This document shows positions 12,951 through 24,780 of a stretch of DNA of 64,000 nucleotides, one piece after another. The translations under genes were made by a program, and so were the position numbers. Where the stretch lies: positions 1,054,001 to 1,118,000 of the forward strand of contig NW_023501047.1 in NCBI RefSeq assembly GCF_014066305.1. Reading direction: 5' to 3'. Every line of letters begins with the position of its first letter. Position 1 is the first letter of the stretch. This stretch comes from Letharia columbiana (taxonomy: Eukaryota > Ascomycota > Lecanoromycetes > Lecanorales > Parmeliaceae). The notes below the pieces were generated by a model. The model was not told where the DNA came from and searched no databases. It saw only the letters and a list, made by a program, of their open reading frames with translations.

Positions 12951-14111
12951 TCAGCAACGATGGAGCTGGGTAGAAAGCGGATCACAGGGGGTATAGTACA
13001 GACCGTCCAGAGCTATCTTCATACTTTCCGCGATGAAACGCGCGGCCGTGCTGTAGATCGCCAGCGAATCTTTTGCACGACGGGACGACTCAGCTTGCTC
13101 TTGTGCATCATCGAAAGCCCGAGACGCGTTTGGTATGATTGCAGATCTCACTCACCAGGATTCGCCGGGTCCTTCGCCGTTACGCAATCATCCCATCTGT
13201 ATGCTTCACCGGTTTCATCACTGTTCATCGTACCGAGGAGGGGGCTATGAGCCATTTCGTGTAACAAGTAATGGTCCAGCCAGCGCCAGCTGTCCATCGA
13301 TGAATGCCGGCCGCCTCGAAGCCATTTTTCCAGGTCCTCAATTTGGGCTGAGATGGTCATCAAACTAGGGTCGTGCACCATTACATCGAGCGTGGCCTTG
13401 CAGATGTGGATCACATTAAGAGATTGGACGTTTTGTGTGTTTGAGCTGACGCTCGTGGCGTAGAGTGCTGGTGCACGTAACACTATATTTGGGTTCAGGC
13501 ACCCGGTGTAAGCCTCGTTGGTGATGTCCTCGAACGTATTGGAAAAGGTGTCGTAGACGTAGCTCGGGTCATCTCCGAGTATCAAGTACTCGACACCGCA
13601 AGTGATCATGGTGGGGTCGATTCCGACTGCCGCATCATAACGAATGGCGTGAGGAAAGTCGTTGAGTATTCCTATTCGTTCTAGATGACAGATTGAAGAG
13701 TCAGCACTCCGGACCGTATCATGGCATGTTGCGGAGAGGAGATGAGAATTATGCATGCAAAATATGAGTCGCCTCAGAGTTGGAACAAGGGAAGCGCACA
13801 CTCACGCCTAGCTAACTGCTGGTTTGCTTCGCTACCGAACAACCATCCAGAAACTTCAATGAGATCCTCATCAACTTCCGTTGGCATATCTGCACCATAC
13901 TCTGCCGTCTCAAAAGCGGAACCTAGCGCTTGGCTTATCAGGTCGGTATATCCTGGGTCATGTTCAGTGAATGCACTGGTAAGACATGAGCAAAGCTGGA
14001 GGACTCACGAGGCACGCATGAGTCATGCAAGATAACGCAGTCGCATAGAAACGCGAGAGAAAGTGAAAGCAGAATAGGGAGACCGGAAGGACGAAAAGGA
14101 GTCAACAGCAT
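12951..14111 (-). CDS. Secreted aspzincin-like (M35-type) metalloprotease
   Basis: Exons 14111-14009, 13952-13806, 13680-13156 and 13099-12951 give 307 residues; introns are 56, 125 and 56 nt, all phase 1. The N-terminus MLLTPFRPSGLPILLSLSLA is a signal peptide. The zinc motif HEMAH is at about residues 224-228, followed within 10 residues by a GT and later an Asp-rich YRWDDC, as in deuterolysin-like aspzincins. The C-terminal RAKDSLAIYSTAARF matches the conserved A-DSLA-Y-family helix. Intron 3 was recognised because splicing gtgagt to cacaag joins this helix in frame past a TGA. Role: extracellular protein degradation. The metalloprotease call is good; the exact MEROPS family is less certain. 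Intron 2 ends with TGCTGACTC, as the introner-like elements elsewhere in the window do. Confidence 0.75.
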
Positions 14112-15352
14112 CGCGATACACTCGGCGGGATTTCAATACATATACTGGTTGGTAAGTGACTGCCTCTTGTGCACTCCGTGGCTTTGGCAGGAAGGCAGGA
14201 ATCGAGCTTATCTGCGGGTCCTCGAGAACAGTACAGAACTAGAGCGAGCTTTCCGAGCAAGAGAAAGCGGAAGGGGTGAGTGTGGTCTCATATAAACACA
14301 AAAAAGGGCCTGTCGTTTCTCGTTGTTGCCATCTCTTGACCTACGTCGTTGCTCTTTCATAGGCGGACAGGGGAGTAAGAGCGACAGGAGACTCAGCCGC
14401 TGCCGATACCATAGTATGGATGTTTCAAATAGAGATATCACATGCGAATCAAATACACAGACAGGCATTTACACAGTCGGCATACGAAAACCTCATGAGC
14501 TAACCCTAAGTGGTCAAATTTGCGAAAAGCTCCAGCTCCGCAATACTGCAAACGCTTCGTTGAGTTGAGGTTTCATACCTGAGTCTCCACTCTTTCCGTC
14601 TCGCATGTCTTAGCTTCGCGAACAGCTGGACTGTCTGGGGAGAGCGAAATTAAGGGCCACTCGCAGCATCGATGATGGCATGATCAAGGGAGCCGGAAGG
14701 GTGGAGCAAATTCTGCGCAAAAGCTGATTACCCGTCGTCTGAAATGTTCAAGTCATCAATTAGGCAAGGATGGAGGAGCGACCAATAAGGTCCCCCACTT
14801 GTTTGCGGCACAGCATGGGCTGTGCGTCAAGACAAGCTTAGACGAACTGCAAGACAACAACAACATCTTGGGCGCCCAGTGGAGAACACGTCTGTTGGTA
14901 ATACGTTTCATTCAAGGTATACCATCTCGTCTGAGCTTCACGGATAATCGTGCGGCTGCAGCATCAACATATACCTGAACCTGATCCCTGTGCTTCCATT
15001 CAGAAGCTCAGAGTGGGAAGGAATTGCCAGTTGAAGGTTGAAAGGCATTATTCTCAACTTCTGTGCACTACTGCCGCCATGAATGAAATTCGTACTCTAT
15101 CCCAAACATCGACTTGATGACTTCAGTTGCGATTGGCTCTCGAGATGACCCATAGAAGACTCCCTTCATTCGAAGACAACATGTTGCTCGGCTGCTCTTA
15201 CCCCTAGGAGTATCAACCTGTAAATCGTCAAGGTATTGGTACGATGCATCAATTAAAAGGCTCGATCTTGCCACATAGCTCACCATATGTCGAATTGCGC
15301 ATTTTCAGCCAAATCTGCCCAATCCCATAGAATCTTTCGCTCAATAGCAATC
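14112..15352. other. Intergenic region between divergent secreted-protein genes
   Basis: No supported gene in 1.24 kb. The region is a shared upstream region of the minus-strand metalloprotease and the plus-strand secreted protein. Short frames on both strands lack domain character. Confidence 0.45.
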
Positions 15353-17190
15353 ATGATGGCGCTTCGTACCTTGGCCTCTCGAACGTCTGTATTATGTTTG
15401 TCTTGGTTAGCTATTTTTATGTCTCAAGTACTGGGACAGACCATCTCCATTGGGACAGACTTCATCACTTCTACAGCGGTGAGCCGACTCCAAGGACGTG
15501 CTCGGGCTTTTCGTGTGGCTCATCGCTGATATCTTGTAGTCTGCGAGCTCTGCACAGTTGACGGGTGTATCGTGCGCCATTCATATTTATCCCAATGGCG
15601 ACTTTGGCCTTGACATGAGCGATGGCTTGAGAGACCAGATCCAAACAATCAAGTCAAGTGCCACAAATGGCACTAGCGTTGAGACGAAGATCCAGAATGC
15701 CATCATCGCTGCCAACTACAACATACAAAAGAAACAACTTGGCAGTGCCGCACTTGCGGAAGGGGCTTTCATTCTCGGAACTATCTCGTACTTGTTCAAT
15801 TCTCACCCAGCGGTTCCGATCCACGTACAGATCCTTTCCGAAGATGTCGCACAGATGTCTTCAGCTCAGGCTGCGTTTGCGAATCCGACCGTGATGTACA
15901 TCGAGACCGCGAGTGCGGGCCCGGTAGCGACTGTGCTATTGGCTGATTCGTCACCGACGGTGGCACCTTCCGTCGCAGTATCCAGTGCGGCATCCTGTCC
16001 CTCACAGATAGTAAGCGGTGACTTGGTAAGGAAACGGGATTTTGTGTCACTGATGTAAGTTGTCCAGATAAGGTGTGAAACCGATGGTTGTGGGGGTCAG
16101 TATCCAAAAGATGTTTGCGAAAAGGTCAGATAATGTTGCCATGGGCAGAACCGTTGTTATGGACTAACAACTATCACGAGTAGCCAGAGAAAAAGGGTTG
16201 TAAATGCGGACCTACACTGATAGATCCCATTGGTGAATAAAAGGTCATTGATCGCTGCTATTCTACGCATTGTTAACAGGACTATAGCCGAACCACCATT
16301 CGATGCCAACGCATGGACAGCCGGCTTGGCCTCGTGGGCCTTAATTCTTTCTAGTCTCTCAACGATGACAACTGCGCCGAGCGCTCTACCTTCTTGCACG
16401 TCAGTTGCTCCCAAACGTCAAGCGCGCAGATGCTTGAAGAGCGCGACTGATAGACCACTTCAGGCTTGTTGCTCCCGGTTCGAACGATGGGTGCGCCAAC
16501 CAGCACTGCTACTGCCCGTCCGGAGGCGGAGTCGTTGTCCCTCCTTTGACAAGTGTTATCTCCGGCACTACAACTACCGACTGCTCCTACACCACCCAGC
16601 CCTCAATCGACAGTTGTCCGCCAGCACCATTGACCAGCACGACGTCGTCAACCACCCTCACAACTAGCACTACAGCAGCTGCCTCACCTACTGTTGGACC
16701 GATAACCTGCAACACATACGAGACCAGCTACAGCCACTGCTGGACCGACATCGACGCCAAAACAGTCAACACAACGGCCGATGCGATGATTGGAACCCAA
16801 CTTCCGAACGGGCCAATGACGTCGGGGACTCCGAATAGCACTGAGGTCGTGACGGTGAAAGGGTTGAATTACTTTATAAATATTGGCTGGATTCCCGGAT
16901 GTGTTGCGGTGGACTCACAAAATCCAGCCAATCCTATTGCGAGTGATCAGTCCATTGCAACAAGGGACATCCTATGGCAAACTTATAATGACTGTAAGCC
17001 ATTTATTGTCGCTTGAATCTATCTCTCGACATCGTTGGCTGACATCCGATAAGGTCCTGACAATCATGGAATTGGCGGCTATTCAGACACCGTTTGCTTG
17101 AGGATCGGGTTCTTCCCAACCAAGGTTGAAAAGGTGGGCGGTAATCCTCCTGCTGTAACGAACTATTGGAACGACCCAGTATACTGCTAG
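15353..17190 (+). CDS. Secreted Cys- and Thr-rich protein, central exons uncertain
   Basis: Exon 1 (15353-15478) begins MMALRTLASRTSVLCLSWLA, a signal peptide ending near SQVLGQ. Exon 2 is 15540-16010 and reads a folded-looking domain with VSCAIHIYPNGDFGLD. Small exons 16101-16124 and 16184 onward add CEKPEKKGCKCGP. The 3' part is clear: 16464-16993 (CANQHCYCPSGGG, a Thr/Ser linker, then CNTYETSYSHCWTDIDA) and 17054-17190 (NDC, GIGGYSDTVCLRIGFFPT, stop at 17188). Between about 16238 and 16463 I cannot fix the splicing: one path stops at 16238-16240, another uses a GTGAAT donor at 16232. It may therefore be one gene or two adjacent ones. The function is unknown; evenly spaced cysteines and glycosylation sites point to an extracellular or wall role. 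Confidence 0.55.
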
Positions 17191-18322
17191 TTGAATCCGC
17201 TGTCCTGCCTTTCCCCTGAAACTTTGATGGGAGAAGAGAGAGATCTTAGTCTTCGCAAACAAAGGCGCGTGGTAAGTTGAGCTATGTGACAGTAGCAAAA
17301 AGATTCGTAGTCGCACATCCTTTTAAAGGGTCATGTCGGACAACGCCTTGAATGTGCTTTTCCAAGTCATAGCGCCAACCGTTGAAGCTATTACTCGCAG
17401 TTACCTAGGCTCGTACGCTTGGACTTCAGTGGCGGCAACGCCCTCATACTGACAGGTGGGGCTGATCCATCCAACGATCTTTGGGCAGACTAGCGATCAA
17501 CTTTGGCCTCTCAGTTTTGTACGTAAGCATATTAATCTCAGATACCGCTTCTCCTGATACAAAGACACTCTTCCTGCCAAAAACCTCCAGCCCGCCATGG
17601 CGCGTGGCAGCCCTGGGTCTTGGTCGGGGTTCTTGGAGGAATGCCATAAACGCTCGACCATCGAACGACTTAGGCCAGCATTACTGCATCACCAGTGGCG
17701 GCAAGAGCCTGGAAATCTAAAGCAAGCGACAGTAAAGTCATACTCGATGAGTTCCTAGACGCTGTAAAGGGGTGCATAGAAGGAAAGCTCGATATGTGGT
17801 GAAGTGGTTGTGGCAGCATGATGCCTGTCTGCGTGTATTGCCCCAGCGATCCGGATGGAAGGATGGTGTGCAATGGATGTTGACATTTGACATTTTTGTT
17901 GCTTTGGTTAATGTCGAAGGGGAAGCTTCCTTTTGATGGCTAATCAAGGCTCTTCAACACTTCAATACCCTAAGGTAGGTATGCTGCTTGCGCGGGAATG
18001 CTGACGTTTACTCTAGCACTTTGCTCCGAGAGGCGGGGTTTACAGTTGGGCAGGGGTGAAAAGAAAATTCGGCTGGGGTGAAGCTAGCATATCCCGAATT
18101 TTCACGGATGACAAAGCGAATGCGGACAACCTACCGCAGGTTCCAAAGCCGACAGGACACAAAACCTCAATTAGGTTAGTCTCCAATTTAGTGTTATCTT
18201 TAGTTCACCATGAGTCTGAATTCTGAGACTAAGGTATGAATCTGACTGCTAAACCACCGTATTGACTCACGATCCAGCTTCATCAAAGATTAAGTGAAAA
18301 TTCCCAACAGATTGTGTCCGTC
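17191..18322. other. Intergenic region
   Basis: No supported gene. Short open stretches near 17334-17500 have no start-to-stop structure. The 100 bases before 18323 lead into the next gene. Confidence 0.4.
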
Positions 18323-20355
18323 ATGGACCCAGTCTCATTGAGTGCCTCAGCTGCGGCGCTTATCACAATCTTTGTTCAAGCTGTGAAGGTCTTAAAGCAG
18401 ACAATCGAGACTATTCGGAATGCTAAGAGCTTCCTTCTAAGGCTCTTGAGCCAAACGGAACGCATCCGCATTTTCCTGGAGCAACTTCGCGCCCTCACAG
18501 CACAGCTTGGCCCTCGAGCTGGCATTCTTCTGAACTTCAATGATAGCGGCCCCAAAGAAACGATCAACGAGCTTCATGCTTTCGTTCAAAGTATTGCTCA
18601 AACACCTGCGTTGATCAGGATCAAAGTACTGCTGAACCGAAGTGCCGCTGATCATTTGGTTGAGAGGCTTCATCGTCACGAAGAAGAAATTATGCAGACG
18701 TTGTTATCAGTTGCAGCGTAAGTCCCAAGCTGGAAATGATTGTTCTTGTGACTGAAATCGCCATCGCAGGTCCGCAGCCGTTAGGACGGAGGACGAGATC
18801 CGCCGAATACGCGAAGATGCGATTCTTCATTCTAGAATCACGGCCCCTTTCAGCTCCGAAGCACCTGTTGCCGTTGACGCGCCTGACCTTCAAGCCGATA
18901 ACCTCAGGCCGAGAGTTTCAGGAATGGGAAATTCTGTGGTAGGCTCTGTGGATAGTCAGAAAAAGTCTAGCATACCAAGTCACTGGGAGCCGTCCATGAA
19001 TGGCTTCTCTTCATTGCAGATCTCAGACACGCAGACACTGGCTGAAGAAGAATATGACGATACAATACCTCAGACCAACGATGATCAGAGCCATGTATCA
19101 CGAATTCCGAAGGAATCTCAAGATTTTATGCAAGACCACGACCCCGAGTCAGCCATCTTTGAAGCAGATTTATTCAACAACGACGAGAGCATAGAAGTAG
19201 AGCAGCTTAGTAAGCTCCCGGTCTGGTTTGGCGATCTCTCACCTGTAGGTTTTGACAGAAGGTATCTTGCGTTGAGAGATAAACTTTCAGATGCGGCTTA
19301 CTCCGGCCAATTCGAGTCACTGTTCCAAGTATTAGCTGATGTGGAACACGCCTATGCGCAGTCATGGGCAAACGCACCACGACTCAGTAAGCAGTGCCTT
19401 GTCTTTGGTGTCCTACAAACGATATTCCCGAGCGTCCGATCGCCATGTCGATTGATGTGACGTAAAATTTATTCCTCTCACAGCTCATCGACTATGTTTC
19501 TGAAGGACTTCCTTCTACTCATTAGTGAAGCAAACGAAGGGACTTCCTTGCTGAATGTTACAAGCTTGATTCCACCGCTGATACACAGGTATCAATAGGC
19601 AGGACACCTCAGCAAGCGTCCGGATGGATCCCTCTTCATCAAGCTGTCTACATGGGAGCATCCAAAGACCACATCACCCGCCTAGTTCGGGATTTTGGCT
19701 CTCTGCGTGAGGCTTTTTTCTTCAGCCTCAAATGTACCTCCTATCTCTCTACCATACTGCCACTAATCTCTTGCCTCCAGGTCTCCTCCGCACTGCCTGG
19801 ACCAGCTCATCCGAACTTCCGAATCGTAACATGACCGCGCTCGAGATAGCTATGGCAATTGGACGCTGGGAACTCGTTGACGTGCTCAATTCGGAAATTC
19901 TTTACCCCATTTCGCACCCCATTCTCACGACTCTACAAATACACTTCCATAACCTCATTCGCAGCAATTTGTCTGCGCGTCCGAACGAGCTTGCCGCCCT
20001 GAGGCTCCCCGATCTTTTAGTACTGACAGAGTTGGAACTTCCAATGATGTGGTTCCCCCTAAAATCGGAGGGACCAACAAAAAGCCCGCGAATGGAAATG
20101 AGGGATTCGGGTCCCGATATTCGAAAAGAGAAAGCTCGAGAAAGGGTCAGGGTGAGACCCGATATCTTAAGATTGACTTTCCCTGATGTTGGACCGTACT
20201 AACATGGCGATGCCGCGTAGGGATATCTCTATCGACTAGATGGAAAAGAGATTCTTGTGAAGACTTTCAACATCGAGCGGGAAATGGTGAAGTTATATCG
20301 GATTTCGGAATTCGGCCACTGTGAAATTGATAACGCGATTGCTTTCCACATCTAG
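18323..20355 (+). CDS. Fungal PigL_N/ankyrin-type protein, intracellular
   Basis: Exon 1, 18323-18717, starts MDPVSLSASAAALITIFVQA, the helical N-terminal domain common to fungal ankyrin/NACHT-type proteins (PigL_N-like). Exon 2 is 18770-19386 (phase 2 then 1). Intron placement between 19387 and about 19617 is unresolved; splicing to CG at about 19618 would restore SGWIPLHQAVYMGA. A later intron starts with gtgagg near 19707 and joins FGSLR to LLRTAWTSSSELPNRNMTALEIA. Another phase-0 intron from gtgaga (about 20150) to tag at 20219 joins to GYLYRLDGKEILVKTFN, the conserved C-terminal block; stop at 20353. Family members have TPLHQAV and LELARxLG ankyrin-like helices and a WFP-GYLYRLDG end. 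The role is unknown, possibly signalling or incompatibility. The gene looks intact apart from the unresolved stretch. Confidence 0.65.
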
Positions 20356-20739
20356 ATCTGTGACCTTGTAGGAGATACCAATCAATGGTCGCTCCTCTCC
20401 AAGCACGTTCCTCCGCATTTCCATTACCTGCACCTCCATCTTCTCGAGATATGTATTGAAAAAATACAACAGAGGGACTACTCAGTTCTAATACTATTAT
20501 TTTAAGAGTTAAGAGTTAAGAGTTAAAAGTTAAAAAGTAAAGAATAACTTAGAAAAAGTATTTATATATAAGTATTATTAATATCTAGTAATAATATAAT
20601 CTTTATATATATAACGAATTTATAATATATAATTTAAACGTATTATTATAATAATAATATAACGCTTTTATATTAATAAACTTTACGCGTATATTATCTC
20701 TATTATACTTATAGTAATTATAGAATAAATAACTGACTG
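20356..20739. other. AT-rich island (RIP-like)
   Basis: From about 20480 to 20735 the sequence is almost entirely A and T, dense in TATA, TAAT and ATTA steps, starting with a tandem 7-mer (AGAGTTA repeated about four times near 20510). It ends abruptly where the reading frame of the wax-synthase-like pseudogene begins, as if it replaced that gene's 5' part. Such islands are typical end products of repeat-induced point mutation. Confidence 0.6.
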
Positions 20740-21300
20740 TCATGCCACGCTAGGAAGTTCTTGCATCAGAATCTGCAACTCAATCTCCTAGGACCAGCTC
20801 GATTCATAACATACGATGTATTGCGCCTTCCACGGGTGGGGCTCATCCAGCGCTACACTCTCATTTTCTTCGTTTTTCTCGTCTCCGGGTACGTACATTT
20901 CGGAGCCGATACTTCTTGAAGCTGAGTCGCAAGACATGTTTCGAAGCAAGCGGACCTTTTTACTCCCGAGACCTGTCTCGCAACTTCATTACCTACCTCG
21001 TATAAGCAATGCTGACTCCGAAATCCGCGCAGCTTCTTCTATATAGTATCGGACCTCGGTGCCAATATCCCCCCAAGTCAGTCAGATGCACTACGGTTTT
21101 TCATCACGCAAGCTCTCGGTATCGTGCTTGAGGACGGAGTACAGGAGACCTATCGGCACATCCGTGGAGGTGAAAGAGCTGCTTTATGGTCCAGAGTCGT
21201 GGGCTATGTTTGGGTTTTGGCGTTCTTGTCCTAGTCTACAGGCGTCTGGCAGTATCCGGCGGTGTTAATTGCAAAAAAAGGGATGCCGGTGTCAAATTGA
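20740..21300 (+). pseudogene. Truncated wax-synthase-like (MBOAT) acyltransferase pseudogene
   Basis: Frame 20740-20888 plus 21033-21300, joined over an intron at 20889-21032 (phase 2), reads HARKFLHQNL, LGPARFITYDVLRLPR, RYTLIFFVFLVSGFFYIVSD, QALGIVLEDGVQETYRHI and VWQYPAVL. This is the C-terminal half of fungal wax-synthase-domain membrane acyltransferases: the H-containing catalytic helix region, the V-SG-F-Y helix and the ED motif. The gene is broken: upstream sequence is the AT-rich island, and TAG at 21232-21234 sits where family members have Trp (the frame continues STGVWQYPAVL). A TGG-to-TAG change is a C-to-T change in a CpA context on the other strand, the RIP preference. The intron is an introner-like element. 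Confidence 0.7.
20889..21032 (+). repeat. Introner-like element, family 1 (intron of the wax-synthase-like pseudogene)
   Basis: A 144-nt intron. Its first 18 bases, gtacgtacatttcggagc, are identical to the start of the carrier-gene intron 55411-55257. Its branch region gctgactccgaaat (21011-21024) is identical over 14 bases to the 3' part of intron 34509-34668. It also shares a GAGTC-x(3-5)-GA-x-ATG block in the middle. Removal restores the acyltransferase frame exactly. Confidence 0.85.
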
Positions 21301-22208
21301 GTGCTTTTCGTTCGCTGAATTCGCCGAGGAATTCATGAACTTTGCAGAAAGGACTTGATCGATGGCTTTCCGCGGCTTTTCGTATGCATAAGCTCTTCGG
21401 ATTATGGCTCAAACGCAACAAGAAAGCCAATTTCCCAACCAGAGTCTTGTTTTGGCGCAGTACAATTAGACTTAGCGCCATTCGCTCCACACATGACATG
21501 CACGCCGACTGTAGTAGTAGTAGTACTACTACATAGTAATAGTAAATGTATATATAGCTGTATTCTGATCATACTGCAGCACAAATTTCATAGCGCATCC
21601 ATTGAGCCCCTGGCATAGAGAAACTTGATAGACTTGAGATGTAGAGTAGGAAAGCAGACATGGAAAAGCACGGACAAAAACTTGTGGCTTGGCTTTGTAA
21701 GCGCGCCGAAGCGAAGCACCCCTGCAGCAAATACATTCATCGAGCACATGAACGCTACCAACGACATTGAGTGCAAAAACTTTCAATTCATAAAAATTAT
21801 CTCGAGAGGGAACATGGTGAAGAAGGTCCGACTCCGATTGGGACTGAGATTGAGACTCACAATCCATCGCTTATTCTTCAATCCAAAGTCTTTTTATACT
21901 TCGATGAAACGCCCCCGGAGTTGCCGAGGTCCAGATGGAAGAGGCGTCGAGGAGCTCCTACTGCGCTGGATGCGATAGTGTCATCTCCACCCCTCTTTTG
22001 CCTCAATTGTTCCTGTCTTCCAAACCTCCATGTGCGGGCTCAACACTACTTTTCTAATTCCAGTAACACGCATGCACCGGTAAGATGCGAAGGACCCATG
22101 GTCCAAGCCCCTCAACACTCGAAGCTAATCTTGTAATGCAGATAGACAGCCTTCCATTCTTCTTGCATCAGCTCTAAGAAAAGACAACAATTATTGTCAC
22201 CCAACATC
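21301..22208. other. Intergenic region
   Basis: No supported gene. A self-complementary GTA/TAC trinucleotide run lies at 21511-21532. The final 100 bases precede the acyl-CoA synthetase start. Confidence 0.4.
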
Positions 22209-24553
22209 ATGGCCGCCTACCTCGAGCTTGCCAAAGACTACCATACCCCTCCTCCAGCAGGCGGCCCCTACTCAGTGACCGTTCCAGGCACGGAGCAACC
22301 GGGACGGAGTGCGACATACAGACATTGGAGGTTCAGGGATGGACTACTCAAGAGTCTGGATCCAAATGTTGGTAGAGTCTTTTCGGAATGTTTTGGGATG
22401 CCTCAATTGACTCTTCAGCTAGGTCACCAACGCCCACCAAATGTTTGAGAACACAGGTATGTCAACACCACCTAGGTGGACTTGGATATACGCTAAATCC
22501 GAGTCCTAGCGAATCGTCAACCGTCAGCCAAATGTCTTGGCTCCCGACCCTACAATCCAGCCACCAAGACGTTCGGCAAATATGAGTTCATGGACTACGC
22601 TACCGTTCAGAAGCGAAGAGCGAACTTTGGTGTTGGCATCAAATACGTGGTCAAAGAAGCTGGAGTACTGGATCAGAAATATGGGGTTGGGCTCTGGTGC
22701 CAGAATAGGCCAGAATGGCAGATAACAGGTATTGGGCCCCAACAGCTTGCGGATGGATCTGCCATCTTACATTGCTTTCAGACTTGGCTTGTATGTCACA
22801 AGCACTGTACACCGTTTCGCTATACGACACTCTCGGGCCCTCGGCAACCGAGTATATTGCCAACCATGCCTCCCTTCCCTGTATTGCAACCTCGTTACCT
22901 CATATCCCAACCCTTTTGAAGCTCAAGCCAAGATTACCCTCCCTAAAGGTCATCATATCTCTAGATCCCCTTGACGATGGGGAGAGGGAAGGGCATTCAA
23001 AGCATGCTCTGCTGAGTGCAATGGCGTTGGAAATAGGTCTCAAGATTTACTCTATAGAACAGGTGGAAGCTATTGGAGCATCTTTCGGCCCGCCTCAGTA
23101 CAATTCCGCATTGCCAACAGACATAATAACAATCAACTATACCTCGGGTACCACAGGGCCCCCCAAGGGTGTGGTACTGACGCACGCGGCGGCAGTGGTT
23201 GCAGCTTCCTGTGCACTTGTCTCGTGCCAACAAGGCCCTACTGATAGGTTCATTTCTTATCTTCCTTTGGCACATATCTACGCTCGAATGACCGAGCATG
23301 GCGCGCTTTGGTCTGGCGGCTCAATCGGATACTTTCATGGCGACATTCTTGCCTTGGTCGATGACATGCAGAATCTCCGTCCTACTGCTTTCACTTCTGT
23401 CCCCCGGCTCTACAACCGCTTCGGCGGTGCGATCCGCGCTGCTACAGTCCAGCAACCAGGCGTGAAAGGGGCAGTGGCCCGTCACGTAATTTCCACCAAG
23501 CTGGCAAATATGGAGCCCGCCGACTCCCCATCCGCAACAAACACGCACGCAATCTACGACCGCATTTGGGGCCGCAAGGTCGCCGCAGCTCTCGGTCTTG
23601 ATCATGTGCACGACATGGTATCGGGTTCAGCACCCCTGGACCCGACTCTCCATAAATTCTTCCGCGCAGCATTTGGAAACAGGTTTGTCCAAGGCTACGG
23701 GCTCACCGAGACATATGCTCAAGGTCTTTGCCAACAGAAGGGAGATCTTTCAGTCGGAAATTGTGGCGCCTGTGCTCCTACTCTTGAGCTGATGCTACTA
23801 GACGTACCAGACATGGAGTACTTTTCGACCGACAAACCTCAACCCCGCGGCGAGCTCTGCATTCGAGGTGGCTCGCTCTTTTCCGGCTACTACAAAAACG
23901 AAGAAGAGACGAAGAAAGCTATGCTACCTGATGGATGGTTCTGTACCGGCGATATCTGTACCATTGACTCGCGCGGTCGTTTCCAGATTATCGATCGTCG
24001 GAAAAATGTTCTCAAGCTCGCTCAAGGCGAGTACATCTCGCCTGAACGTATTGAGAACATCTACCTGTCGCATCTCAGCTTCCTGGCCATGGCGTATGTG
24101 CATGGTGATTCGATGCAGACCTTCTTGGTCGCCATTTTTGCGGTGCAGCCGGACATGTTTGCGCCTTTTGCTAGCAAGGTGCTTGGTCGAACGATTGAAG
24201 CTACGGATTCGCAGGCCGTGGCTGCAGCTTGTAGAGATGTCAAGATCAGAAAAGCGGTCATGAAAGAGCTGGATAAGGTGGGAAGGAAGAATTCATTTGC
24301 CGGTTACGAGCGGGTCCGGAATTGCTACTTGATGGTGGATCCTTTTACGATTGAAAATGAGCTTCTGACGCCAACGTGAGTTCTAACCTTGGTAATTTGA
24401 ATCGCGAACGGAGTATCGTGCTGACACTATTCAATTAGTCTGAAGATGAAGCGTCCACCAACGGCCAAGGTGTATAGGAAGCATCTTGATGAGCTATATG
24501 CTGAAGCGCTGGCAGAGGAGAAGTCGGGCAAGAACGTCCAAGCGAAGCTGTGA
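22209..24553 (+). CDS. Long-chain acyl-CoA synthetase, peroxisomal type
   Basis: Exons 22209-22367, 22423-22456, 22510-22728, 22782-24375 and 24439-24553 encode 706 residues. It is an ANL-family adenylating enzyme that activates fatty acids to CoA thioesters. The P-loop-like AMP motif NYTSGTTGPPKGV is near residues 256-268. Later come VSGSAPLDP, QGYGLTET, GELCIRGGSLFSGYYKN, DGWFCTGDI and the hinge DRRKNVLKLAQGEYI. The protein ends QAKL; AKL is a peroxisomal targeting signal type 1 variant, so a role in beta-oxidation (Faa2-like) is likely. The first intron has an unusual GTTGGT donor: phase and the conserved DPNVTNAHQMFEN junction require it, although a better-looking GTAGAG lies three bases on. 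Tiny exon 2 is 34 nt. Confidence 0.92.
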
Positions 24554-24780
24554 TGAGAAATTTTGCCCTCGAGATCCCGCATTTGCATCAATAGATTTTG
24601 GCACCAATTTCCACAATGGGTTGGGCTTTCCGGCATTTCTTACACAGAGCATAGCGAAAGTCGGCATGCAGCTTTTGGCATGTAAAACATGTAGAAATTG
24701 ATACACTGAGATACTCAACCCTCTTTGTGCACCAACGTCTTCATCTCCGTAGCAATTTCTTTGACAACATTCACAGCCTC
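24554..24780. other. Short region between convergent genes
   Basis: 3' flanks of the acyl-CoA synthetase gene and of the esterase pseudogene. No further feature seen. Confidence 0.4.
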
